Of a DNA stretch of 64,000 nt, positions 20,642 to 30,076 are shown in pieces; positions within the stretch are counted from its first letter, which is position 1; every line of letters starts with the position of its first letter. Under the pieces are notes generated by a model. It did not search any database. It saw only the letters and a program-made list of their open reading frames with translations, and was not told where the DNA came from. A program made the position numbers and the translations under genes. This DNA is from Geomobilimonas luticola (GTDB taxonomy: Bacteria > Desulfobacterota > Desulfuromonadia > Geobacterales > Geobacteraceae): NCBI RefSeq assembly GCF_018476905.1, contig NZ_JAHCVK010000009.1, positions 1-64,000 on the forward strand, in the 5' to 3' direction.

Positions 20642-22342
20642 ATGAAGATGAACGGTGCACGCATATTGCTGGAGTGTCTCAAGCTGGAGGGGGTGGAGAC
20701 GGTGTTCGGCTACCCGGGGGGGACGGTCATCAACCTCTATGATGAACTGTTCTCGTTCAAGGCTATCCGTCACATCCTTCCCCGTCATGAACAGGCCGGG
20801 GTCCATGCGGCTGACGGCTACGCCCGTGCCACCGGCAAGGTCGGTGTCGCCATTGCCACCTCGGGGCCCGGCGCCACCAATACCATCACCGGTATTGCCA
20901 CCGCCTACATGGATTCCATCCCGCTGGTGATCATAACGGGGCAGGTCCCGACTGCCCTCATCGGCAATGACGCCTTCCAGGAGGTGGACATCATCGGCAT
21001 CACCCGTCCCTGCACCAAGCACAACTTCCTGGTCAAGGATGTGAAGGATCTGGCGACCATCGTCAAGAAGGCTTTCTATATTGCCCGGAGCGGCCGTCCC
21101 GGCCCGGTCCTCATCGATCTCCCCAAGGATGTCCAGATAGCTACGACGGAGTTTTCCTATCCGGAGAGCGTTGATATTCGCGGTTACAAGCCGACCGTCG
21201 AAGGTCATCCTCGTCAGATAGAGAAAGCGGTTTCCATGATCCTGGCTTCCCGGAAGCCGCTGATCTACGTGGGGGGAGGTGTGGTCCTGGCCAACGGGGC
21301 CGAGGAGTTGACCGATCTGGCACGAAAGCTGGGTGTTCCGGTTACCACGACCCTCATGGGGCTCGGCTCGTTTCCGGAGAATGACCCCCTTTCCGTTGGT
21401 CTTCTCGGCATGCACGGCACCTACTGCGCAAACATGGCGGTGACCAACTGCGACCTGCTCGTTGCGGTCGGGGCCCGCTTCGATGACCGGGTTACCGGCA
21501 AGATCGCCACCTTTGCCCCCCATGCCAAGATCATCCATGTGGACGTGGACCCGACCTCCATCAAGAAGAACGTCCGGGTTGATCTCCCCATCGTCGGCGA
21601 CGTGAAGGGCGTCCTCTCCCGGATGCTGAAGGTGGCGGCAGAGCAGTCTGCCAAGGTGAAGGCGTTTGCCAAGGATCTCGCTCCCTGGCGCGGTGAGATT
21701 GAGGCGTGGCGTGTAAAGCACCCCCTCGGCTACAAGTCGTCGACGTCGGTCATCAAACCCCAGCTGGTGATCCAGAAACTGCGGGAGCTTTCCGACCCTG
21801 ACGCCATCGTGGCCACCGACGTGGGTCAGCATCAGATGTGGACCGCCCAGTTCTTCCAGTTCAACAAGCCCAGGACCCTCCTCTCCTCGGGGGGGCTCGG
21901 CACCATGGGGTACGGGCTCCCCGCTGCCATGGGCGCCCAGGCGGCATTCCCCAAACGGCAGGTCATGGTCATCTGCGGTGACGGCGGATTCCAGATGAAC
22001 ATGCAGGAGATCGCCACCCTGGTGCAGAACCGCCTGCCGGTGAAGATCGTCATCCTCAACAACAACTTCCTCGGTATGGTGCGGCAGTGGCAGGAGCTTT
22101 TCTTCGACAAACGCTACTCCCAGACCTGCATGGAGCTTCCCATCGATTTCGTCAAGCTGGCCGAGGCCTTTGGCGCCAAGGGGTTGCGGGCGACCAAGCC
22201 GGCCGAGGTCGAGAGCGTGATCAAGGAAGGGTTCAAGATTCCCGGGCCGGTCATCATGGAGTTCAAGATCGCCCGGGAGGAGAAGGTGCTTCCCATGGTT
22301 CCTGCCGGGGCTTCACTCAACGAAATGGTCCTGAACGCCTGA
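20642..22342 (+). CDS. ilvB: Acetolactate synthase, large (catalytic) subunit
   Basis: ThDP-, FAD- and Mg-dependent enzyme for the first common step of branched-chain amino-acid synthesis. The 566-residue protein has the catalytic-Glu segment RHEQAGVHAADGYARATGK near residue 50, the ATSGPGATNTITGIATAYMDS block, a central FAD domain, and the ThDP motif GDGGFQMNMQEIATLVQNRL-P-VKIVILNNN near 445-475. ATG 20642 lies behind GAGGGAGAA. It is read with ilvH, the regulatory subunit. Confidence 0.97.
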   Translation: MKMNGARILLECLKLEGVETVFGYPGGTVINLYDELFSFKAIRHILPRHEQAGVHAADGYARATGKVGVAIATSGPGATNTITGIATAYMDSIPLVIITGQVPTALIGNDAFQEVDIIGITRPCTKHNFLVKDVKDLATIVKKAFYIARSGRPGPVLIDLPKDVQIATTEFSYPESVDIRGYKPTVEGHPRQIEKAVSMILASRKPLIYVGGGVVLANGAEELTDLARKLGVPVTTTLMGLGSFPENDPLSVGLLGMHGTYCANMAVTNCDLLVAVGARFDDRVTGKIATFAPHAKIIHVDVDPTSIKKNVRVDLPIVGDVKGVLSRMLKVAAEQSAKVKAFAKDLAPWRGEIEAWRVKHPLGYKSSTSVIKPQLVIQKLRELSDPDAIVATDVGQHQMWTAQFFQFNKPRTLLSSGGLGTMGYGLPAAMGAQAAFPKRQVMVICGDGGFQMNMQEIATLVQNRLPVKIVILNNNFLGMVRQWQELFFDKRYSQTCMELPIDFVKLAEAFGAKGLRATKPAEVESVIKEGFKIPGPVIMEFKIAREEKVLPMVPAGASLNEMVLNA

Positions 22343-22429
22343 TCAGTTAACGGTCGGTGCAGGGCGCTACTTACTGCGTCCTTTCTGGGCAACAGGTACT
22401 GCCCTTAAAATGAATGTGGAGGTCTTCCT

Positions 22430-22921
22430 ATGTTGCACACCATTACCGTGCTGGTTGAAAACGAGTTCGGGGTCCTGTCACGGGTGGCCGGCCTCTTCTC
22501 CGGGCGCGGCTTCAATATCGATTCCCTTTCGGTGGCCCCCACCAACGAGGAAACCTTGTCCCGCATGACCATCGTCACCCGGGGGGACGATCAGATACTG
22601 GAGCAGATCACCAAGCAGCTCAACAAGCTGATCGACGTGATCAAGGTGATCGACTTCACCGACGGGAGCGCCATAGAGCGGGAGATGGCCCTTATCAAGG
22701 TGACGGCGGAGGATGTAAGCCGGGCGGAAGTGCTCCGGATCGTCGATATCTTCCGGGCCAAGATCATCGACGTGACCCCCAAGTCGTATACCATTGAGGC
22801 GACTGGCGCGCCGGCCAAGATAGATGCCATCCTGGAGCTGCTCCGACCCCTCGGACTGAAGGAGCTGGTGAGGACGGGGCCGGTGGCGATAGGGCGGGGA
22901 GCCAAGGGCTGGAAAGGGTAG
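22430..22921 (+). CDS. ilvH: Acetolactate synthase, small (regulatory) subunit
   Basis: 163 residues with an N-terminal ACT domain (HTITVLVENEFGVLSRVAGLFSGRGFNIDSLSV) that binds valine for feedback control, and the C-terminal ACT-like half (IIDVTPKSYTIEATGAPAKIDAIL). It stimulates and regulates IlvB. The length matches the IlvH/IlvN long small-subunit class. ATG 22430 has GGAGG nine bases upstream. ilvC follows after 90 bp. Confidence 0.96.
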   Translation: MLHTITVLVENEFGVLSRVAGLFSGRGFNIDSLSVAPTNEETLSRMTIVTRGDDQILEQITKQLNKLIDVIKVIDFTDGSAIEREMALIKVTAEDVSRAEVLRIVDIFRAKIIDVTPKSYTIEATGAPAKIDAILELLRPLGLKELVRTGPVAIGRGAKGWKG

Positions 22922-22936
22922 CAACCGCCAGGATGA

Positions 22937-24028
<1,092 letters not shown>

Positions 24029-24050
24029 CGGTCAGCAACTGGCAACCGGA

Positions 24051-24098
24051 AGGCCGGGCGGGGGAATTGCGTATAATTCCTTGCAGCCCGGCCTTTTT
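24051..24098 (+). terminator. Terminator after ilvC
   Basis: AGGCCGGGC pairs with GCCCGGCCT, enclosing a second stem GGGAATT/AATTCC; five T follow. Confidence 0.85.
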
Positions 24099-24141
24099 CT
24101 GGTTACTATAGCGCAGTTTGTTTCGCTCCAAAGGATGATTG

Positions 24142-24798
24142 ATGCGTAATCAAAATACACCTGTCGCGCTGGAAGGGATTCCATTTCTGGCGGTTGCCGG
24201 TGCGGCAACCCTGGTCCTGATCCTGTTGACCGGCCGTTTTCCCCTGCTCGCCGTTCTTGCAGTGCTGGCTCTGGTTTTGACCCTGTTCATCGCCTTCTTT
24301 TTTCGCAACCCACAACGGCTAACCCCGGCGGACGAGCGGTCGGTCGTGGCTCCGGCAGACGGCGTGGTCATCTACTGCGGGCCGGCCCGGGAAGAGTATT
24401 CGGGGGAGGAGATGCTGAAGATCAGCATCTTCATGTCGGTCTTCAATGTCCACATCAACCGGGTTCCAGTGACCGGTCGGGTGGCGGACACCTTCTACCG
24501 TTCCGGCAAATTCCTCGATGTACGGGATGAGCGGGCCACTTTCGAGAATGAGCGACTCGGCATGGTGCTGGATACCGTTGCCGGTGCGAGGCTTGTGGTG
24601 GTGCAGGTGGCAGGGTTAATCGCCCGACGTATTGTCTGCTACGCCAAAGAAGGTGATAGCCTGCGGCGCGGCGAACGTTACGGTCTGATCCGTTTTGGCT
24701 CCCGCCTCGACGTCTACTTGCCGCTCACCACGGAACTGAAGGTGGCTCTGGGGAACAAAACCGTGGCTGGCGAAACCGTACTGGGGATACTCGCGTGA
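24142..24798 (+). CDS. psd: Phosphatidylserine decarboxylase (short form)
   Basis: Makes phosphatidylethanolamine from phosphatidylserine, using a pyruvoyl group formed by self-cleavage. The 218-residue protein is the short, archaeal-like form common in Geobacterales: two N-terminal hydrophobic helices, FFRNPQR, VVAPADGVV near residues 70-80, FMSVFNVHINRVPVTG near 100-115, and the cleavage site G-S in LIRFGSRLDVYLP near residue 190. ATG 24142 is preferred over an adjacent TTG. It overlaps pssA by four bases (GTGA), so substrate-making and substrate-using enzymes are co-translated. Confidence 0.94.
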   Translation: MRNQNTPVALEGIPFLAVAGAATLVLILLTGRFPLLAVLAVLALVLTLFIAFFFRNPQRLTPADERSVVAPADGVVIYCGPAREEYSGEEMLKISIFMSVFNVHINRVPVTGRVADTFYRSGKFLDVRDERATFENERLGMVLDTVAGARLVVVQVAGLIARRIVCYAKEGDSLRRGERYGLIRFGSRLDVYLPLTTELKVALGNKTVAGETVLGILA

Positions 24799-25589
24799 GC
24801 GGCGAAAAAATTGACATGACGGAAAGTATGCGGAAGGGGATATACATCCTTCCCAACCTCTTCACCACCGGCAGCCTGTTTGCCGGTTTTTACAGCATGG
24901 TTGCGACCACCAATGGCGATTTCCGGACCGCCGCCATCTGGATTCTCGTTTCGTCCATCTTTGACGGCCTGGACGGCAAGGTCGCCCGGCTTACCGGCAC
25001 GGCCAGCAAGTTCGGCGTTGAGTACGACTCCCTTGCCGATCTGGTTGCCTTCGGGGTGACGCCGGGGCTTCTCATGTATTCCTGGGCGCTCAAGCCCTTC
25101 GGCCGTCTCGGCTGGGTTGCGGCGTTTCTCTTTGTCGCCTGCGCCGCCCTGCGTCTGGCACGCTTCAATGTGCAGGTGGCCACGGTGGAGAGCAAGCGTT
25201 TCGTCGGCCTCCCCACGCCGGCTGCCGCCAGCATGGTTTCTTCCACCGTCCTTCTCTTCTATCACTTTGGTTGGCCCAGTTCGTTCAAGAAGCTCGCCAT
25301 CCTCATTCTCATCTATTTCGTCGCGTTCCTCATGGTTTCCAACTTCCGCTATTATTCTTTCAAAGACCCTGAACTCATCAAGCGCCAGCCCTTCGTCTTC
25401 CTGGTCCTGGCGGTCCTTCTCCTTACCATCATCGCGGCGCAGCCGGTGATAATGCTCTTTGTCGTCTTTCTGTGCTACGTTTTCTCCGGACCGGTTGCCT
25501 ATGTGATGACCTGGCCCCGGCGACGACGGCTGGAGAAAGCAGTGCACAAGGGGCATGAGGCGGTAAGTCAGGGGGAAAGGCACGAGTAG
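24795..25589 (+). CDS. pssA: CDP-diacylglycerol-serine O-phosphatidyltransferase
   Basis: Membrane enzyme joining CDP-diacylglycerol and serine. The 264-residue protein has the CDP-alcohol phosphotransferase signature DGLDGKVAR...SKFGVEYDSLADLVAFGVTP near residues 57-95 and about seven hydrophobic helices, with a basic C-terminal tail. It starts at GTG 24795 within the psd stop; an in-frame ATG 24816 is the alternative. Its substrate comes from cdsA in the same window. Confidence 0.95.
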   Translation: MSGEKIDMTESMRKGIYILPNLFTTGSLFAGFYSMVATTNGDFRTAAIWILVSSIFDGLDGKVARLTGTASKFGVEYDSLADLVAFGVTPGLLMYSWALKPFGRLGWVAAFLFVACAALRLARFNVQVATVESKRFVGLPTPAAASMVSSTVLLFYHFGWPSSFKKLAILILIYFVAFLMVSNFRYYSFKDPELIKRQPFVFLVLAVLLLTIIAAQPVIMLFVVFLCYVFSGPVAYVMTWPRRRRLEKAVHKGHEAVSQGERHE

Positions 25590-25666
25590 AGACGGTAGTG
25601 TCTGACCGGAGAAAGTTACCTTTTTGGCAAACTTTGTTTGAAACCACGGAAATAATTAAAATGACA

Positions 25667-25707
25667 AAGAAAATCCCTTGACAGCCGTCGGGGGATTTTC
25701 TTATTAT
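25667..25707 (+). promoter_or_regulatory. leuA promoter overlapped by an 11-bp inverted repeat
   Basis: TTGACA (25678-25683), 18-bp spacer, TATTAT (25702-25707). Perfect inverted arms AAGAAAATCCC (25667-25677) and GGGATTTTCTT (25692-25702) enclose the -35 and touch the -10. The dyad could be an operator, or a terminator for pssA upstream. The interval 25590-25666 holds nothing else. Confidence 0.65.
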
Positions 25708-25713
25708 CAGTCA

Positions 25714-26005
25714 AAATCAAAAGGCAGTGAAGAGGAGTAGTAGCCGTTCATTCCCTTAGACCATGGTGACAGATGGTCGTCAGAGAGCTGGTGGGTGGTG
25801 CGAACCAGCAAGCGGAAACGGTGAACTCGCCTCGGAGCCGCTTCAGTGAACCAGAGTTTGATGGCTGGCTAGCCGAAGACGTCGTGCCCACGTAACGGGT
25901 AAATGAAGGTTCCTGTCGGCGTGCGGGTGAGTCGAGAGGGACGAATGAGGGTGGTACCGCGGAGCTTCGAGCCTTCGCCCCTTATACAGGGCGGGGGCTT
26001 TTTTG
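25714..26005 (+). ncRNA. T-box leader, leucine type, upstream of leuA
   Basis: The diagnostic T-box AGGGTGGTACCGCGG lies at 25948-25962 and can pair with uncharged-tRNA NCCA. Stem I shows the AGAGAGCTGG...TGGTGCGAACCAGC elements, and the probable specifier is CTC (Leu) at 25826-25828 within GTGAACTCGCCTCGG. The terminator is AGCCTTCGCCC (25970-25980) with GGGCGGGGGCT (25989-25999) plus six T. Uncharged tRNA-Leu would favour antitermination and leuA transcription. Confidence 0.93.
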
Positions 26006-26124
26006 CATTCTGCGAGCCCCGTTTTTTTCGACATCCGGTAGTGTTCCGGAAATTATGTGGAATACTTTAGCGTGCAAAACGAAAGCAGCATACTTTTGCA
26101 GATCATCAAAGGAGGTTTCAGGAC

Positions 26125-27681
26125 ATGGCCAAGCAGAAAAAATCTGAACTCAAAACCATCAAAATTTTCGATACCACGCTGCGGGACGGGGAACAATCCC
26201 CCGGTGCCAGCATGAACATCGAGGAGAAACTCAGGATTGCCAAGCATCTGCAGAAACTGAACGTGGATGTGATCGAGGCGGGCTTTCCCATAGCCTCGGA
26301 GGGTGATTTCGAGGCGGTGAAGAAGGTTGCCCAGACCATCAAAGGGCCGGAGATCGCGGGGCTGTGCCGGTCCGGTTTCAAGGATATCGATCGTGGCTGG
26401 GAGGCACTCCAGTACGCGGGGGAGAAGGGACGCATCCATACCTTCATCGCCACGTCGGACATCCACATGAAGTACAAGCTGAAGATGACCCCATCCCAGG
26501 TACTCGATGCAGCGGTGAAGGCGGTGAAGCGAGCAAAGTCCTATACCCCCAATGTGGAATTTTCCTGCGAGGATGCGGTGCGGACCGACCTCAAGTTTCT
26601 TGGCGAAGTCGTGGGTGCGGTCATCGATGCGGGGGCAACCACGGTCAACATCCCCGATACGGTCGGCTATACCATTCCCTTCGAATACTTCAACATCATC
26701 ACCTACCTGAAGGAGAATGTGGCCAATATCGACAATGCGGTGATCTCGGTGCACTGCCACAACGACCTGGGGCTTTCCGTGGCGAACTCCATCGCCGCCG
26801 TACAGGCGGGGGCAGGCCAGGTAGAGTGCACCATCAACGGTATCGGCGAGCGGGCGGGAAACTGCTCTCTTGAAGAGTTTGTCATGACCCTCAAGACCCG
26901 CGGCGACATTCTCCCCTTCAAGACCAATGTAGTGACGGAGCAATTGACCCCGGCCAGCCGCCTCCTCACGACGGTGACGGGCATTGTGGTGCAACCCAAC
27001 AAGGCGATTGTCGGTGCCAACGCGTTTGCCCACGAGGCGGGAATCCACCAGCACGGCGTACTCATGGAGAAATCCACCTACGAGATCATGACGCCTGAGT
27101 CGGTGGGGCTCAAGACCAACGTGCTGGTGCTCGGCAAGCACTCGGGACGGCACGCCTTCAAAAAACGGCTGGAAGAGCTGGGCTACGAGCTGAGTGACGA
27201 GATGCTCAACAAGGCGTTCGAACGCTTCAAGGCCCTGGCGGACCTGAAGAAGGAAGTGTACGACGAAGACCTGGATGCCATCGTCACCGATGAGGAGTTG
27301 CTGCGTGCCGAGGAGAAGTACATGCTCTCCCACATCACCGTGACCTGCGGTTCCTTTGCCGTTGCCACCGCCACGGTGCAGATGGAGATCGACGGCACCC
27401 CCTGTCGGACCGCCGAACTGGGGGACGGGCCGGTGGATGCAACCCTCAAGGCGATCAAGAAACTGACCAAGACCAAGGCAAAGCTGACCCAGTACAACGT
27501 CGGCTCCATCACCGGCGGTACCGACGCCCAGGGCGAGGTTACGGTGCGTCTGGCGGACGGTGAGCGGACGGTCATCGGTCGCGGGTCATCCACCGACATC
27601 ATCGAGGCATCGGCCAAGGCTTATATCCACGGGCTGAATCGGCTTGCCCTGAAGAAGGACCGGGTCACCGACAGTCTCTAA
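26125..27681 (+). CDS. leuA: 2-Isopropylmalate synthase
   Basis: First committed step of leucine synthesis, acetyl-CoA plus 2-ketoisovalerate. The 518-residue protein has the HMGL-like catalytic barrel (FDTTLRDGEQSPGASM near residue 14, VIEAGFPIAS, metal ligands in ISVHCHNDLGLSVANS near 205, and GAGQVECTINGIGERAGN), then the linker and the C-terminal LeuA allosteric domain (from about 390) that binds leucine. ATG 26125 follows AAAGGAGG. It is controlled by the T-box leader and ends at its own terminator. Confidence 0.97.
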   Translation: MAKQKKSELKTIKIFDTTLRDGEQSPGASMNIEEKLRIAKHLQKLNVDVIEAGFPIASEGDFEAVKKVAQTIKGPEIAGLCRSGFKDIDRGWEALQYAGEKGRIHTFIATSDIHMKYKLKMTPSQVLDAAVKAVKRAKSYTPNVEFSCEDAVRTDLKFLGEVVGAVIDAGATTVNIPDTVGYTIPFEYFNIITYLKENVANIDNAVISVHCHNDLGLSVANSIAAVQAGAGQVECTINGIGERAGNCSLEEFVMTLKTRGDILPFKTNVVTEQLTPASRLLTTVTGIVVQPNKAIVGANAFAHEAGIHQHGVLMEKSTYEIMTPESVGLKTNVLVLGKHSGRHAFKKRLEELGYELSDEMLNKAFERFKALADLKKEVYDEDLDAIVTDEELLRAEEKYMLSHITVTCGSFAVATATVQMEIDGTPCRTAELGDGPVDATLKAIKKLTKTKAKLTQYNVGSITGGTDAQGEVTVRLADGERTVIGRGSSTDIIEASAKAYIHGLNRLALKKDRVTDSL

Positions 27682-27706
27682 GAAGCTCTGCTTGTTCAGC
27701 GGTCGG

Positions 27707-27740
27707 GGCAGGGGTGCGCTTTTGCACCCCTGCCTTTTTT
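27707..27740 (+). terminator. Terminator after leuA
   Basis: GGCAGGGGTGC / GCACCCCTGCC, a perfect 11-bp stem with a 6-nt loop, followed by six T. Confidence 0.9.
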
Positions 27741-27860
27741 AAATCCCGGAGATCGGTGGCCTGACGGGCGCTTTGCTCCTTTGTCCATGGAGCTGGATTT
27801 GCCGTGCATTCCCTGGTATGCTTGGGCAACGTCACCCCCGCGACAAGGAGTCTTTCACCT

Positions 27861-28355
27861 ATGCTGAAGACCATGGCACTTTTGCCGGTTATCATGACTC
27901 TGCTCGTAACCTGTTGCTGGGGTGAGGAGGGGGGGGCGCAGGGGTGGCGGCGGTTCGCCTTTAACGGCAGGGATTTCCAGGAAATTGCGCAGCCGAGGAA
28001 AATCTCCATCCAGTTGAAAAACGGGTATCTTCCCGATATTGTCATGGCAGGCGAGGCGCCTCGTGAAGATGCGCTGCCGGAAGGAACCGGCGGTGTGGCC
28101 GGTATCTGCTACATCGAGAACGTTGGAGGTAAGCAGAAGCGGGGAGGCCATATTCCCCTGGCGGGTGCAGCCATCGAACTGTCCCGCGGTACGTGGCGAA
28201 TGGCTGCAAGGGCCGACGCACGAGGTTACTTTGTGCTGGCACTGCCGCCAGGAGAGTACGAATTGAAGCTGTTCGGGTTCAGTGGCAGATTCCGTGTCGA
28301 AGCAGGGAAAAACGCGCTCGTTGCGGTCAGAGGGGGGAGGCAGGCGGCAGACTAG
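27861..28355 (+). CDS. Small exported carboxypeptidase-regulatory-like protein
   Basis: A 164-residue protein with a signal peptide (LLPVIMTLLVTCCWG). The mature part has one beta-sandwich pattern of the carboxypeptidase-regulatory-like fold near residues 85-155: VAGICYIENVGG, IPLAGAAIELSRG, ARADARGYFVLALPPGEYELKLFGFSGRF. I start at ATG 27861 with AAGGAG 11 bases upstream; a GTG at 27804 has no support. The fold suggests a periplasmic or surface scaffold, but no ligand or partner can be named. Confidence 0.7.
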   Translation: MLKTMALLPVIMTLLVTCCWGEEGGAQGWRRFAFNGRDFQEIAQPRKISIQLKNGYLPDIVMAGEAPREDALPEGTGGVAGICYIENVGGKQKRGGHIPLAGAAIELSRGTWRMAARADARGYFVLALPPGEYELKLFGFSGRFRVEAGKNALVAVRGGRQAAD

Positions 28356-28385
28356 ACTCCGTCGCCGACTGCCGGTTGAGATGAA

Positions 28386-28419
28386 AAAAGCCCTGCCAGG
28401 AGTGCCTGACAGGGCTTTT
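28386..28419. terminator. Bidirectional terminator
   Basis: AAAAGCCCTG pairs with CAGGGCTTTT, with a run of A before and T after. It serves the gene at 27861 and, on the minus strand, the cold-shock gene. Confidence 0.85.
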
Positions 28420-28440
28420 GGTTGTCACAGCTGAAAGCTG

Positions 28441-28641
28441 TTACAGTTTTCTGACGTTGGCGGCCTGCAGCCCCTTGGGACCGTTGACCACGTCAAAGGT
28501 AACTGCTTCACCTTCTGCGAGGGACTTGAACCCCTCGGACTGGATTGCGGAGAAATGCACGAAGACATCTTCGCCGTTCTCCTGCTCGATGAAGCCGAAC
28601 CCTTTTGCGTCGTTAAACCATTTTACCTTACCCTGAGCCAT
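28441..28641 (-). CDS. Cold-shock domain protein (CspA family)
   Basis: A 66-residue single cold-shock domain with both RNA-binding motifs: [14 protein letters not shown] (RNP1, residues 7-20) and [10 protein letters not shown] (RNP2, 25-34), ending [13 protein letters not shown]. It probably melts RNA secondary structure as an RNA chaperone. ATG 28641 follows GGAGGTAGG; the 36 extra codons upstream are leader. The predicted promoter at 28792-28820 leaves a leader of about 145 nt, as is typical of temperature-responsive csp mRNAs. Confidence 0.95.
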   Translation of the reverse strand: MAQGKVKWFNDAKGFGFIEQENGEDVFVHFSAIQSEGFKSLAEGEAVTFDVVNGPKGLQAANVRKL

Positions 28642-28791
28642 CTTTCCTACCTCCTTTGTGCGCCTCCGGATCATGTGCCGGAACTTCGTTGATGCAGTTT
28701 CCGGAGTCTTGAGGCAGGAAACGGCTGACTTCTGATGAGCATGTGCCAATTTCCAGGTTCTGCAAAAACTTCCGAAACTTGCTACTGTGGC

Positions 28792-28820
28792 ACATTAACA
28801 AGGTCAACAGGGCATGTCAA
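28792..28820 (-). promoter_or_regulatory. Promoter of the cold-shock gene
   Basis: On the minus strand TTGACA (28820-28815), 17-bp spacer, TAATGT (28797-28792). The result is a long 5' untranslated region to ATG 28641. Confidence 0.65.
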
Positions 28821-28882
28821 GGGGAAATTAAGCCCAGGATAAATTTTTTTTCACGTGAAAAGCCGGGCTATTTCATCCCGCC

Positions 28883-29911
28883 TCAAAACAAGTTGATCCT
28901 GCCGATGAAGGCCATGAGCAGACCGTAATGCTGGTGGTCGAAGTGAAGTGCCAGGCGCGGCAGCTTCAGAAGGTCCGGTTCGTCCGCTTCCTCCGGCAAG
29001 GGGCTGGTGCGGGTTATCCTGGTACCGGGGGCCAGTAGCTCCGGAAACTCGCTTTGCAGCTCCTCGATGTTTTCCTGTGACAGCTCCTTGGTGAGCCTGA
29101 TAATGAGCCGGCCGTCAACAAAGCGGATGGAGTGGTAGTTCTTGTAGAAACCGTCGATGACCGCAATTGCCTCTTCCGTGCTGCGGGTTATGGAAAAAAT
29201 CGAAAAGTCCTCGGCGGAGATCAGTCCCTTGCCGAGCATCCCGGCCTTGATGAACTCGAACCAGAGGTCCCAGTAGCCACTTTCGTCGTCTATCAGGACA
29301 AGCGGCTTCGGCGATGTCTTGCCGGTCTGGACCAGGGTGAACACCTCCATTGCTTCATCCAGGGTGCCGAATCCACCCGGGAAAACTGCTATGGCGTCCG
29401 ACTCCTTGACAAAAGCGACCTTACGGTTGAAAAAGTATTTGTACGTGATGAGCCGCCGGTTTTTCAGCATCACCGGGTTGGGAGACTGTTCGAAGGGGAG
29501 GCGGATATTGACGGCAAAGGAGTTCTCGCTTCCCGCTCCTTCGTTGCCGGCCTGCATGATCCCGGGACCGCCACCGGTGATGATCATATAACCGTGTTCC
29601 ACCAGCTGTCGGCTGAAACCGACGCATTTCCGGTAAATGGGTTCGTGGGGTTCGGTTCTGGCCGAGCCAAAGATCGTCACTTTCTTTTTCTGCCGGTAGG
29701 GGGCGAATACCTTGCTGGTATAACGCATTTCCTTCATGGTGTTGTTGAGCATCTTGAGGTCGGCGAGGTAATCGCTTTCCTGGCCCGACTTGAGGGCCGA
29801 AATGATCATCTCCCGCACCAGCTCGGCATGGTGAACGCCTTCCGCCTGCTGAATGAGGGCATCGATCATCTCGTCGATCCTGCCGTTAGTCCTTTTAAAG
29901 CTTAGTTCCAT
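28883..29911 (-). CDS. LOG-family (lysine-decarboxylase-like) nucleotide-binding protein
   Basis: 342 residues. The central Rossmann-type domain has the LOG hallmarks VTIFGSARTEPHEPIY, ITGGGPGIMQAGNEGA near residues 115-130 and AVFPGGFGTLDEAMEV near 185-200 (the PGGxGTxxE motif). Characterised LOG enzymes release the base from cytokinin-type nucleoside monophosphates; bacterial relatives act on AMP-like nucleotides. An N-terminal helical extension of about 75 residues and a C-terminal domain of about 90 residues make it longer than plant LOGs (about 215 residues). It is read from its own promoter, divergent from leuC. The true substrate is unknown. Confidence 0.88.
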   Translation of the reverse strand: MELSFKRTNGRIDEMIDALIQQAEGVHHAELVREMIISALKSGQESDYLADLKMLNNTMKEMRYTSKVFAPYRQKKKVTIFGSARTEPHEPIYRKCVGFSRQLVEHGYMIITGGGPGIMQAGNEGAGSENSFAVNIRLPFEQSPNPVMLKNRRLITYKYFFNRKVAFVKESDAIAVFPGGFGTLDEAMEVFTLVQTGKTSPKPLVLIDDESGYWDLWFEFIKAGMLGKGLISAEDFSIFSITRSTEEAIAVIDGFYKNYHSIRFVDGRLIIRLTKELSQENIEELQSEFPELLAPGTRITRTSPLPEEADEPDLLKLPRLALHFDHQHYGLLMAFIGRINLF

Positions 29912-29945
29912 GGGAGAAGCCCCTTTTCGTGGCTAAATTCGCGCG

Positions 29946-29974
29946 ATTATAGCATCGGGAGCCGTGGGAGGCAA
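29946..29974 (-). promoter_or_regulatory. Promoter of the LOG-family gene
   Basis: Minus strand TTGCCT (29974-29969), 17-bp spacer, TATAAT (29951-29946), 35 bp before the ATG. Confidence 0.6.
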
Positions 29975-30003
29975 ATGTTAAGGGGAATCGAACAAATATT
30001 AAA

Positions 30004-30061
30004 TTGATTTATCCCCCCGATTTGTTTACATTACCACCCGTAAAATACCATTTTACGGGTG
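30004..30061 (+). promoter_or_regulatory. leuC promoter with a 12-bp hairpin/dyad at the transcript start
   Basis: TTGATT (30004-30009), 17-bp spacer, TACATT (30027-30032). It is followed at 30035-30061 by a perfect dyad CACCCGTAAAAT-ACC-ATTTTACGGGTG. The dyad ends right before GAAAGGAA, the ribosome site of leuC. It is either an operator at +1 or a 5'-end hairpin. Confidence 0.6.
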
Positions 30062-30076
30062 AAAGGAACGAGTTGA

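Noticed and set aside
29132..29905. A 257-codon plus-strand frame
   Set aside because: Antisense to the LOG-family gene with its conserved PGGFGTLDE motif.
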